Source: Ophiostoma sp. CBS 140.51
Taxonomy: Eukaryota; Ascomycota; Sordariomycetes; Ophiostomatales; Ophiostomataceae
Assembly (NCBI GenBank): GCA_029298735.1
Contig: JANSLP010000046.1
Coordinates: 62,001-126,000 of the forward strand
Length of the DNA: 64,000 nucleotides
Direction of reading: 5' to 3'
Part shown: one piece after another, positions 43,770 to 54,132 of the stretch
Layout of the letters: the number at the start of each line of letters is the position of its first letter
Numbering within the stretch: the stretch's first letter is position 1
Notes under the pieces: generated by a model
The model's input: only the letters and a program-made list of their open reading frames with translations
Database searches by the model: none
Told to the model about the DNA's origin: nothing
Program-made: the position numbers and the translations under genes

Positions 43770-45473
43770 ATGGTCTCCAAGAAAGGCTCCAAAAAGAGCT
43801 CGGCTCGGTCCTCCCAGACACCAGCCCAACCCGGCTCAAACACCAGTACTGGAGCATACGAAAAGCTCATTAACCGAATGTACGAGCCATTGGTTCTTCT
43901 TCATGCTCTTGACCCTATCCGAGGAGATCATATTGCGACAACAAATCCCCCAATAAACAATGCGCAGCACATCCGTCGACAATTTCGCGACGATCTTGCC
44001 TTTTTATGCGAATACGACAAGGGCGGAGACGCATGCACGGCTCTGGGAATTGAGGACCGCGAAGACTGCCTGATCTACTGGGTGGCAGCCAACGCGAACC
44101 CACAGAAAAAAATTGAGCCGTTCCTGGTCAATTTACTGGGTGATTTGGCGGCAGTTATTCGGGAGGGCGGCGGCACGGACACTAGCACCGGCACGGCCCG
44201 CCTTCAGACAGCAACTGAGGAAGTCACGGCAAAGTGCGCTGCTTTTGCACTGCCCAAAATCAAAAAGATCTGTACATTGTTGCGAATCAGAATTTCTGAT
44301 TGCGAAGAGTGTTTGGGTGGCGGCAGCTTCTCGGACGAAGAAAAACAGTTAGCGGTCTGGCTGCAGCAGTTCAAGCAGTCGACAAAGGACATTTCTGCTG
44401 CTGGCGCCGGCCTAGATCTGTGTCGTCTAGCGTACGACAGGCGCAAATCCAGAGAGATGCGACAACTCAAGCAGCTGGCATTGGAGCAAGGTCACCATGG
44501 CGTGTCCAGGCAGTGCTTTGCCCAAGCGCATCACTACATTGGCCGCCTAGCTGACCACGTGCGCGTGCCGCCTCGTCTTGTCTCCAACCTGCAGTACGTT
44601 GAGGACCTGCTGCTCAATCCATTATCTGTACAAGTACCACCAATGGCGCACTGTGCTCCTTGTGAGCCTCTTCGTCAGGAACATGGCAAACGTCAGAGCC
44701 GGTTGGAAGGTATTATATCTCGCATGTGCAAACCGCATGAGAAAGCACTGCTTGCTGAACTCGCCGCTGGACTCCAAGACTTCAGTCAAAATTACGATCT
44801 CGATGCCATTGTCCACAAGAAGTTCGCGGATCTCACCGAGAAATCAAAGGCGCCTCGTGTTCATGCAGAGGTCCAGATTCTCGAGCACTTCCATAGGAAC
44901 AAGCTTGACTGGGCCGACAACGGTGATCGCTACATTGGCTGTAGCAAGCCTGCCTGCTTTTGTTGCCATTTATACTTTCGCCATCATCCATTACGACCTG
45001 TCATGCCCGGCACCCATAATAAGGTGTATCCCAAATGGGGCCCGCCGCTACTAGATGGAGGCACAGCCAACCCGGGCTACATCGAACAGAGAGACCTTCT
45101 CAATCGTTTCATTGAGGACGTTCGCAAGGATGTTGTTGAGCAGATCCGGGCGAAGCGGGGTCCAAGCAAGCGATGGCAGGCCGACACAGCTACGGCCATC
45201 ACGCAGACAGTTGCGGGGGATTTTGACGGTGTGGTACACGTTGGGGACGACAGTGGTTTTGAAAGCAGCGATTTCGGCGATTACACTCTGGACAACAGTA
45301 GAAGCGACGATAACAGCAGCTCAATGAACGATGCTGACCCTACGCCTGTTGAGGACCTATCCCGCGACTTGGTCTACCTCGATCTCAGCTCGTATCCAGA
45401 CGCTGATTCCGACTCTGACCCAGAGGATGGGGGTGTAGATGTGCGAGAATGGTCTAGTCCGAGTATCAGTTAA
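43770..45473 (+). CDS. OTT_1508-type nucleic-acid deaminase-like protein
   Basis: A single exon encodes 567 residues. The C-terminal third carries a zinc-dependent deaminase signature: His365-Ala-Glu367 in VHAEVQILEHF, then Cys396 and Cys399 in GCSKPACFCCHLYF, followed by HNKVYPKWGPP. His plus two Cys would bind zinc and Glu would shuttle the proton. This arrangement matches the OTT_1508-like branch of the deaminase superfamily, which is expanded in fungi and has no established substrate. The N-terminal ~330 residues are mostly helical with no recognised domain (basic start KKGSKKSSARSS). The last ~80 residues are acidic and disordered (PDADSDSDPEDGG). No signal peptide is seen. Intergenic flanks of 1.6 and 1.2 kb set it apart from its neighbours, an accessory-gene look. 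Base editing, nucleotide metabolism and a defence role are all possible; none is shown. Confidence 0.85.
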   Translation: MVSKKGSKKSSARSSQTPAQPGSNTSTGAYEKLINRMYEPLVLLHALDPIRGDHIATTNPPINNAQHIRRQFRDDLAFLCEYDKGGDACTALGIEDREDCLIYWVAANANPQKKIEPFLVNLLGDLAAVIREGGGTDTSTGTARLQTATEEVTAKCAAFALPKIKKICTLLRIRISDCEECLGGGSFSDEEKQLAVWLQQFKQSTKDISAAGAGLDLCRLAYDRRKSREMRQLKQLALEQGHHGVSRQCFAQAHHYIGRLADHVRVPPRLVSNLQYVEDLLLNPLSVQVPPMAHCAPCEPLRQEHGKRQSRLEGIISRMCKPHEKALLAELAAGLQDFSQNYDLDAIVHKKFADLTEKSKAPRVHAEVQILEHFHRNKLDWADNGDRYIGCSKPACFCCHLYFRHHPLRPVMPGTHNKVYPKWGPPLLDGGTANPGYIEQRDLLNRFIEDVRKDVVEQIRAKRGPSKRWQADTATAITQTVAGDFDGVVHVGDDSGFESSDFGDYTLDNSRSDDNSSSMNDADPTPVEDLSRDLVYLDLSSYPDADSDSDPEDGGVDVREWSSPSIS

Positions 45474-46670
45474 TTGTATATTACGTTTTCTCGGTGTATA
45501 TGTCGAGGCTTGGAGCAATACATCGCATAAATTTGTCTGCACCCTGGTTAAGATTCACAGCAAAGAGTAACTTGTGGCTGGTGGAGAAAATAAAGAAATG
45601 ATCAAAAAGGGCAATACATGGCGACTTACAAAGGTGAAGAAGTGGGCCTGTCCTACCCCGTAATGTTATGTGCGTTTGCTGCCACTCCGCACTCCAGCAG
45701 GCTTGGCAGGAAATAGGTACTAGTGTCCCTTTTATGTCTGTTGGATGTTTTCCAGTTCTGTTATTGTTGGCTTGCATTGTTGGATTTCTCATGCGAACAG
45801 GGACGCCAACGATAATGAGGGGAAATTCAGACTAACCAAGCCATGATGGTGCTGTGTGGATCAGCGTCAACGAGGCAGGAGAAACGTCGGAGAATCACGA
45901 CCACCTATCCCCATGGCCCGACCGGCTGCCCGATCGGGAAAAACACCGCGCTTTGATTACCATAAAGCCACACAGTAGATGCGATTGCCTATCTCAACGC
46001 GTCAGAACGTGAAATTTAGAGACGATTAAATAACAATATTGCACTGCCTTATTCTCGTCTGGTGATTAAACTCATCTGCCCCTCCTCCGCACTTCCCCAG
46101 ACCTGACTAGTTAGCTCACCAGGACGTTTAGTCGTCTAGCTCGATTTACAATTTAACGAGGATTTCATTACCCGCTACAGACCAACGGGCCATTTCTAGT
46201 ATCTGGTGTGTTTAACGAGCATTTGTCAATAGATCTCCTTGCGACACTTCCCAGGGAAGATGCAGCTCCGAACTTCCCCAGACTCTTGAATACAGTACTG
46301 TAGATGCAGTCGCCTGACCCCCACATTCTATGAAGCCACTTTAAATGGCAGCGTAACATGACAGTTTCGGGGGCCCGGCGGAAACGCTTTCAGTGAGGAA
46401 GTACACTATCCGCCCACTCTTGGAGAAGAGGAGAAGGAGGGGAGAAGAAGGCTCTCGAGGGTAGCTTGCCTAGTAATGTAGCTGGATGAGAAAAGGAGAC
46501 GTGCCAATCCTATAAAGAGCTCTTCCCCAGAAATCACGATCGAGTTGTACACGTACTCTTGTTCTATTGTCACACCTCACTCACGATTTGTATCAGCTAT
46601 CTCGACTTGTTTCCATCTGTCCACATCCTCGTCCATATACCTATCCTAGACAGCAGCGATCACGGCAGCC
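45474..46670. promoter_or_regulatory. Intergenic region with repeated CTTCCCCAGA
   Basis: About 1.2 kb upstream of an SDR gene. The 10-mer CTTCCCCAGA occurs three times in direct orientation (46092-46101, 46273-46282, 46522-46531), and a near-palindrome CTTCCCAGGGAAG lies at 46247-46259. CCAAT and TATAAA follow close to the SDR start. No gene was found. Confidence 0.5.
46504..46516 (+). promoter_or_regulatory. CCAAT plus TATAAA core promoter of SDR gene
   Basis: CCAATCCTATAAA lies 155-167 nt upstream of the SDR start codon. The third CTTCCCCAGA copy begins six bases further on. The arrangement suits a core promoter. Confidence 0.45.
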
Positions 46671-47706
46671 ATGACCGACATTGCTATTTCCGACGACATC
46701 CTGACCAAGGCCAAGGGCAAGGTAATTGTCCTGACTGGTAAGTGCCTCTGCACAAAATGATATTTGTGTGCCTCTGCTAACGCTCCTAGGTGGCGCCCAG
46801 GGTATTGGCGGCTCTTTTGTCAAGATTGCATACACGGCAGGCGCTCACCTCTTTGTCGGCGACTGGGACATTGAAAAGGGCGACGCTCTCGCTGCATCTC
46901 TCCGCGCCGACTCTGCCGCTTCGGCCAACGGCGGCTCCGTCACCTTCCAGAAAGTCGATGTCACCGATTACAAGTCGCAGCTCGCCCTCTTCGAGGCTGC
47001 TGTCGCCGCTCACGGACACATCGACACGGCCGTCCCCTTTGCTGCAGGCGGCGAGCCCCGTGGCTTCTTTGAGCCCGAGGCGTTGACCATTGAGTCGCTC
47101 AAGGAGGAGCCGACAGCGATCAAGGACCGGCTCGAGCTGAATGTGCTGAGTGTCGTCTACTTCTGCCGTATCGCCCTTGCCTACATGCGCAACCCCGACC
47201 CCGATGCTGCCCAAAAGGCTTATGCCGCCAAGGAACCCATGCCCAAGAGCATTGTGTTGCTTGCCTCGTTAGCTGGTATCGCACAGAACCCGGGCGTGCC
47301 CATCTACATCACCAGCAAGCACGCCGTGATGGGCCTGCTGCGGTCGTTTGCACCATATGCTCCCGTGCGGTACAATGTGCGGATCAACGCCATGTGTCCG
47401 TCCGCTACTAACACGCGCATGATTGATAGTTTGACCGAGTCGTGGGTGGCAGCTGGTCTGCCGATGAATCAGCCCGAGGACGTGGCGCGATATGTACTGC
47501 TGTGTGCGACGGACGAGCAGCGCAACGGCAATGCAATTTACATTTCGGGCGGCAAGGGTGTGGACATTGAGGACGGCTATGTCCGGACAATGCCTGTGTG
47601 GATGGGTCTCCAGCACACAATTGACCTGCAGGCGAGCCGTGAGTTTTGTGGCTTGGGTGACGGCTGGGTCGAGACGTCGACGAGCGTGGGCGAGAATACA
47701 AAGTAA
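46671..47706 (+). CDS. Short-chain dehydrogenase/reductase
   Basis: Two exons, 46671-46737 and 46790-47706, joined over a 52-nt intron (GTAAGT, GCTAAC, CCTAG), give 327 residues. The intron splits the cofactor loop: VIVLTG on exon 1 and GAQGIGGSF on exon 2 form TGGAQGIGG. An acidic residue after beta-2 (VGDWDIEKG) points to NAD. Ser in LLASLAG and Tyr-x3-Lys in IYITSKHAV complete the active site, while the usual NAG is replaced by AAGG. At 327 residues it is longer than the ~250-residue classical form, with inserts after the NAG region and a C-terminal extension. It resembles fungal 15-hydroxyprostaglandin-dehydrogenase-like proteins. The substrate is unknown. Its promoter region carries three copies of a 10-mer. 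Confidence 0.9.
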
Positions 47707-47900
47707 ATCTCCGCTGCTGTGTTCAGAGCACAGACCATAAAATACCAAGAGTTTAAAAAAACAAAGTGAATTAAAGTAATGTCGTGGGTATAGTAATAAA
47801 TGTAAACGCCATGCCATGTTCCGTGAAGAATGTCGCAAAATGCACCGTGCTCCAATGCACTTACATCCAACCTCCAAACCGCCTTTGTTTATGCTTATGC

Positions 47901-50900
47901 TTATATCGCATTGTGCAACGCCGTAATGTACAGGTACGCGTCGATGTACAACCGGTTCTCCACCGAAAACGCCGTGCCCGATTTCACCTTGAACATGCCG
48001 TGGGGACCCAAGGTAAACCGGTCCTCGCCCACCACCACCCGCAACTTGCCCGACGCGAGCATGCACATCCGCATCGACTGGCTGTCGGCGTCGAACGAGA
48101 CAGACTGCCCAGGCCGGACCACCTCGACGCGGATCGACATGTTGTGGTCAATGGGCACCATCTGGTTCGACGTGAGGTACGCATTTGAAAAGGCAATGTT
48201 TTCGTGTGTCTTGGTCTGCACACGGCCAGGCGCCAGCTCCCAGTCCTCCATCTCGAGTGCCTCGGGGCCGGGCTGCACGTTGCCGTCAAACACAAGGGCC
48301 GAGTTGCTGCTCTCACGGTGTGTTCTGGTTAGAGCCATGGACGAGGATGCCCGATTCGTCTGGGCCAACGGAAGCATGCCATCCTTGTCGGCAGCAATGC
48401 GTCCCGAGCGCCGACGGTCGTGGGTGTCGGGAGTGAGTTTGTCGTGTTCGTGCTGGAAGCTGGCCTGCCGTCTTGACGTCGAGCTTGAGCCACCACGGCG
48501 CAGTGCCCCGCGCGCCAGAGGTTCGTTATCACTCGACGCTGGATCGAGTGCGCTGTCCGGGCCGCCACCTCCTCCTCTTCCCCCACCTCCACTTGAGCCC
48601 CCGCCTGCACCACCTCTGATACTTCCGCTGCTGTCACCACCACCACCACCAGCGTTAGTATCCGCACTCTTTGCAGGTTTTGCAGGTCCCCTCTCGCGCC
48701 GAACAACATCTGTATTGAGCGCTGTCAGGCGCTGTAGGCCCGACGACGCCGCCAGCTCAACATACCCGAAATTGCCAGACCGTGCGTAGCGGTAGGTCGT
48801 ATCATAGTTGAGGTTGGGGAACAGCTTGGCAAACCGTGGCCGGAAAACATGGTGCAGGCTGCACTTGTCGTTGTTGCGCCGCTCCACACAGTTGGCGCAC
48901 TTGGCATAGGCCACACTCATGTCGGCGTTGCCCTTGCTACTCGTAATAACACAGCCTTCAAACACACCACGGCCCGACTTGCAGTGGTCGCATGGTGTCG
49001 GCACGTAGTCGCCGCTGACTTGGATAAGAGCAGCGGCAGAACTCATGGCAAACAGTTCGCCGTTTGGTGCAGCCTTCTTGCGCCGCTCGTTCAACTTGAG
49101 GTTGCGCACCCGTGAGCACGCCACAAACAGACTCGAGTAGCCAGAGGTCGGTGGCGTTGGTTTCCGGGCGGCCGGTGCCAAAAACGGCTGGATGTAGTCC
49201 CACGTTGCCTGCTTGTCTGCCGGCAAAGGTTTCGCAAAGTCGTCCGGCCCTGGAGGCAGGTCATCCATCAAATCCTTGCTTTTGGCACTGACAATGCGTA
49301 TGTTGGGGAAGTCAGGCTTTGCCGTCTTTTGCGTTGGTTGGGGTGTTGCAACGGCTTCAGATCCCATGGGCTGATAGCCAATAGGCATCTGCGGTGCAAG
49401 GGGTTCCAGCTCTGAAGCCGACCGTTTGATGGTGGACACGACAAAAGCCCTCATCTGATGGTGCGTACTAACTTTGGACAAGGTACCATCGCCGTTGTCG
49501 TTGAAGAGCGTGTGCCGGTGTTTTCTCGTAAAGTGCCCTCCAAGATTAATGGCAGCTGGTAGGACGCGCTGGCAATCCCGAACAGGGCACACCCACGGCA
49601 TTTCAGGAAAAGAACTTAACTGGTAACCGTCCGGGAAAAGCGTGCCGTAACCAAGTTCCCCATCCAAATATTTCCCGTAATCTCGACCAGACGCTGAAAA
49701 TAGAAGCTCTTTTGTGGGTACGGTGGTCGAAGCCGATGCAGATGTAGACGTCCTCGTCAGCTTCGGTTCAGATTTCTTCTGTAGTTGGGCGGCGACAACG
49801 TCGCGGCGGCGTTCTTTGTTCTTTTGGGTTTTCTTCTTCTGACGATCCTGTTTTGCCAACAATTCTGCTTTAGCTGCAACAAATTTCATGACAGATTTCG
49901 ATAAACGGGGTTTGGCGAGCTTTTCGAGCTTGGCAGGTGCACTTTGGGAAACAATTCGGGCGCCGACGCGCCCAGACGTGGACGTCAGACGCTTGATCAC
50001 CGTAAAAGTACCATCCAGGTTGTCGTTGATGTTGCATGCTCGGTGCCCACTCTAGAATGGATAGCGTTAGTTTAATATGTCTCAAACGCAGAGTGCATAA
50101 AATGGGTGGCCTTGGAGGCCTGATCATGTTCGACACGTACCGAGAAGTGACCACTCATGCTGATCAGCTCGGGAAATAGTCGTCTGCACGAACGTATAGG
50201 ACAGATCCATGGTGTAACACGATCGGGCCACAGCTTGTAGCCGTCTGGAATGAGTGCGCCTCTGGTGCTGGCCAAGTCGCCGTTTTCTTCTTCAAATATG
50301 TTAGTCTAGTACGGCAGCAATGAGAGAAAAGGAGGGATAATCCGAAGGCATATTGGCAATTACCCTGATACTTGTTGTATGGCCGGCCACTGGGGGCACT
50401 GGTGAAGATTCCAGGGGCGGCAGACGTCAAAACAGCTTCAGCCTCGTCGTCGCCGACTTCGATAGAGTCGCTGACTTCGTCTTCGTCTTCGTCATCTTCG
50501 GAGATTTCGTCTTCTTCATGAGACAAGTTGCTATCTGAGTCGATGCTATCGCTCAAGCTGCTGTTGTCGTTGCCCTTCACGACCGCGGCGATATCTGGGA
50601 CTGCAGTGTCTTCGATATCACCGTCAGATGAGTCGGAATCTGACGAGTCTGAGGAGTCTGAAGAGTCTGAGGAGTCTTCCGGCCCGGACGAAAGTGACAC
50701 GGTCAATGTCACGGGGTTTGCGGTAACATCCTCTGGCGAACTGGAGCTGCGGGTTGACTTGGCGCGCTTCTGTGCCGGCTGCGCTAGATTCACGATATTC
50801 ACGGCCGACTCTCTCCTCCGCTTGATCCCATTGACCTGACCATTCGTCGACGATATCGGAATCTGCGCGTTCTGCAGCAAATCGATTTCAATCAGGGCCG

Positions 50901-51777
50901 GCTTGGTGCTCGTCTGTGAAAACAATCTCGACTGCAGCTGCGGTGGAGGTTGTGTCTTGATATTTAAGCTGTCTCGAGACGGCGTGTCTGTCGGCGTGCG
51001 AGTGGTTGTCGAGCCAGAGGGTGTCGGTGTCCTTGACCCGCTAGAGTGCATCGAAGCCGGTGGCAGCATGCCCGGCCGGCCGGTGCGTTTCATCGTATAC
51101 GCAGGGCGCGGGGCGGGCTGGCCGTCGCTTTTTGGCTGAGGGGCAGCTGAGGACGTAGAGGCAGAGGTCGTGGGAAGAGAGGATACGGGAATGGATGAGC
51201 CGTTCTTGGCTGACGATGCTGGCGTAGGTGTTGCAGTCGTCGCCGGGGCGGGTGAGGGAACACTGACAGGAGTCGGACGTTTTGGCGGCAGTGTGGAAGG
51301 ACGCGGTGTTGTCGATGTGGAAAAGGTTCCCAATCGTGGTTGCGCAGGTGGGTTGGACGCGGTCGACACGGGATGCGTTGCTGTCGTTTGGGATGATTGC
51401 ACGGGTGTTGATGTCGCGGAATTGCCCGGCACGACCGTATTTTTGAACAAAGATAGCTGTGGTTTGCCAGTTCCAGGGCCGCTTGGGGTTCCGTTCGAAG
51501 GCCCGGCAGCTGCATTGGACGCAGGTGTCGATACGCGCTGTTGCGCGGGATGTTGAGGTGTGGCTTGTTTTGGTGTAGCAACGGCTGGATTGGGGCCCGT
51601 TCGCTGTGCGGTCGACGACGAGGGTCTCGAGTTCCGTCGGTCACTCAAAGCTGGGAGCACGCTGGCTGCTGTTGCATTCGGTGCCGCTGCCCGGGCCAGT
51701 GCTGGCGTTTGAGTTGGCGTCATGTTGAGCTGCTTATCGACCTCCCGCTGGATGCCTTTGGCTACAGACGCCGCCAT
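47901..51777 (-). CDS. Two-finger, DUF3716 and cupin-like nuclear protein
   Basis: Three exons, 51777-50364, 50289-50141 and 50051-47901, with consistent phases, give 1,237 residues. Residues 1-470 are disordered: Ser/Thr/Pro/Ala-rich, then a Ser-Asp repeat block and long acidic runs. Two fingers of the same build follow, C-x4-C-x12-H-x4-H: Cys501/506 with His519/524 (WICPIRSC, cut by intron 2) and Cys676/681 with His694/699 (WVCPVRDC). Both are preceded by PDGYxL and followed by ND(N)xDGT, so they are repeats of one module. DUF3716 lies at about 875-915 (PCDHCKSGRGVFEGC, YAKCANCVER). After a Gly-rich linker the last ~110 residues look like a cupin, close in style to the Mif2/CENP-C end (LASGKLRVVVGEDRF, GPHGMFKV). 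DNA or chromatin binding is inferred. Translation could begin further upstream, but 51777 is the first Met followed by a plausible sequence. Confidence 0.82.
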
Positions 51778-52766
51778 CGTGGACCGGCAGTGGTGCAAAG
51801 CTAGCGAAACACACACACAATGCAGGGCAGAATGCACGTGGCGGAAGGCGACGCTGTCGGCAGCGTTGGGTGGGGTGAGGAGAAAACCTCTCAGAGTCGG
51901 AGGGCGTCGGTGAAATTGACGTGGAATTGAGGTCAGATTGAAGCCAAAGTGGGCGGCCGCTGAGATGGACGCGTGCAAAACCAACACGCGATGGTCGTTC
52001 TTTCCCTTCCGCTGCCTATGCGCCTGCGCCCCCTGAACCGGCCTAAACCCGGTCGTTCCTTCACCTTGCTGCGCTCCGCGGCTTATTGGCCACTGCAATT
52101 TTAGTGGATGTTTGCTGTTAAAGTTAACGCAGCCAAAATCAATACGGGTCACGTGCCGCTATGGATGCTCAATCTCGACAGCATCACGATGCGGCAACTT
52201 CATGTTAGGTTTCTTCGGTATTGAGGTGGTAAACTTGATGGGCTAGAGTAGAATAAGCTTGGTATGATACAAGTTAACTATGCAAAAATACAACTTGGTG
52301 CCATTTTTTGTATTTTCTAAACAAGATTGCGTGTGTCTATCAAGAAATATTCTCGGTTATGTCCTTTTCAAAAAGAAAAGGAACAAAATTTGTGCTGGAC
52401 AAAAAGAAAAACGAAAAAACAAATAAAAACTATTGCAATTCCCGCAAGTTAATAAGATCCAAAAAAGATCACCGTTAATATCGATGTGCCAGTTTGTATT
52501 TTCAGTAATGACCGCCATTACAGGAAATTGCTTCCGATAAGTGAATGTCTGGGCTGTTTGACACCAGTCAGTCGCTCCTTCCCTTTGTGATGTTGTTTGC
52601 TGTGACCAAGACAGTCGCTCCTTCCCTGTGTCTACATCCTGTTTGTTGACAAAAAAACTGTCCTTAAAATCTAGCCTTCCCTCCATTTTAATCCTCTTTC
52701 AAATGTTTTCTGTCACATCAATAAGCGTCACCTCAACGACTTGACATCGTCTGCTGATTATACACG
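51778..52766. other. Divergent intergenic region
   Basis: About 990 bp between the starts of the DUF3716 protein gene (-) and the frame-broken gene (+). The frame upstream of 51777 stays open to 52152 but is Arg/His/Pro-rich and unlike protein. TCGCTCCTTCCCT occurs twice (near 52572 and 52615). No other feature was recognised. Confidence 0.45.
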
Positions 52767-53938
52767 ATGTCTTCCCTAGCGGAACCGGTATTTGATGCTA
52801 AGAATATCGACTTCAGCCTGCTGTACAAGTCAAGCATTTTGGATTGCGACAAGAAATCCGAAATGGACGAAACGGACGATCTGTCTGCAGGAATCCATAC
52901 CCCATCCGAGACCAATGCCGAACACGACCAGGAGCCGGATATGCAGACAAGCACCTCGACGAGTCCCGAAGCTGCGATTTGTCCTCCGACCGCGTCGTGG
53001 TGGAAGGGAGTCAGTCCGACTGCTGCACTCTTCACGCCGATCCCGCCGCCCGATGTTAAGTTTGACCCGCTTTCACAGGCCAGTCTCCCCAGCTCATACC
53101 ATCCAAATTCCATTACAGCGGCGAATGAGCGGCCTGTCATCTTTGACGTGGTCGTTCACGCTGCATATCGAGTCTCCGAGGCGGCTACTCATGCCGTCAA
53201 TGCCGCTGAGCACGTCGCAATCTGGGCAAAAACACGCGAGCCTCCTTACACTACGATCCCTGGCCTGGCTGTGCAAGAGCTTCTAGAAGCTGTTCCAGTA
53301 ACTGCCAACACCGCCCGCATTGCCCGCCGAACACTTCTGTATGCTGTGAAGCCCGTGGCCAACCTTGGTCCTCTGTGGAATTCCCAGGCTGCGATGTCCG
53401 GCCTGCTTGGGAAGACGAGAGGTTTTGTGAGCATAAAAGACATGGCCGATGTCTGGTGGAATGTGTCAGACGAGACGCAGCATATGCACGACGCAGCCGC
53501 CTCAGCTGTTCGCAAGCTCCACAAGCTCACCAACACAGGCCGCACTGGTTGGCGCAAGGAGTCGCAAACAATGTGGAGAACTTGGATATTGTCCGTGGCC
53601 ATGTTGTTGTTGCAAAGCAGACATGGTCAGACCTTTTGTCTGGCGACGATTGGGACCCTGACTTTGGGGCAACATCTCTTCGTGCTAAGAAGGCTATTCA
53701 GAGGTCGGCTGAGGCTGTCCAGCAGCTCGTCTTCTTGGCTGATCCGATTTTCAGCCAGGTCTCCAGACACCGGTTCTGGCATTTGTCTACCTGGATGCAG
53801 AACAAGGAGACAATCTCGCCCGCTGATGCCGCGGCCTATCTTGTCGCCAACATGGAGGCCAAGGAGGCACTTGACAAGGCCAAGGCTGCCGCGACGCAGG
53901 CCATGGCGGCCAGCAAGGCAACTGACGACTACAAATGA
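52767..53938 (+). CDS. Unknown helical protein with a frame break
   Basis: Coding character runs from the ATG at 52767 in one frame to about 53550 and then continues in the -1 frame to a stop at 53938; together about 390 residues. The first part has a disordered acidic N-terminus and then helices (VVVHAAYRVSEAATHAVNAA, IKDMADVWWNVSDETQHMHD). The second frame reads NNVENLDIVRGHVVVAKQTW and ends in an Ala/Lys helix. Beyond the break the first frame turns into Arg/Leu/Ser-rich nonsense. No donor and acceptor pair of sensible size bridges the gap. One missing base near GCAAGGAGTC (53553-53562) would explain it, as a sequencing error or a true mutation. No family was recognised. It diverges from the DUF3716 protein gene and shares its upstream region. 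Confidence 0.6.
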
Positions 53939-54132
53939 GCTAGCTAGAGTGATAGAGGGATATATGAGAAGGGAATCAATCATCTAGGGGCATTCCATGT
54001 ATTTCTCGCCATAAACGGGCTCCCGTGCTAGGAGACTGATATACACGACAGTTATATTAGATGTGTACTAGTATCTGAGACAATATGGTCGAATTGTAAC
54101 CGCTTTATGTACAATATATAAAGAAGATTCAT

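Noticed and set aside
43049..43873. 274-codon plus-strand frame upstream of and overlapping the deaminase start.
   Set aside because: It overlaps the clear deaminase frame in another phase, has a patchwork composition with no domain, and its last part is the shadow of the deaminase N-terminus.
53400..53515. A GTGAGC...GCAG intron (about 53427-53505) to explain the frame change in the helical protein gene.
   Set aside because: It would remove a stretch that reads well as protein in the first frame (IKDMADVWWNVSDETQ) and does not join to the downstream frame at a sensible position.
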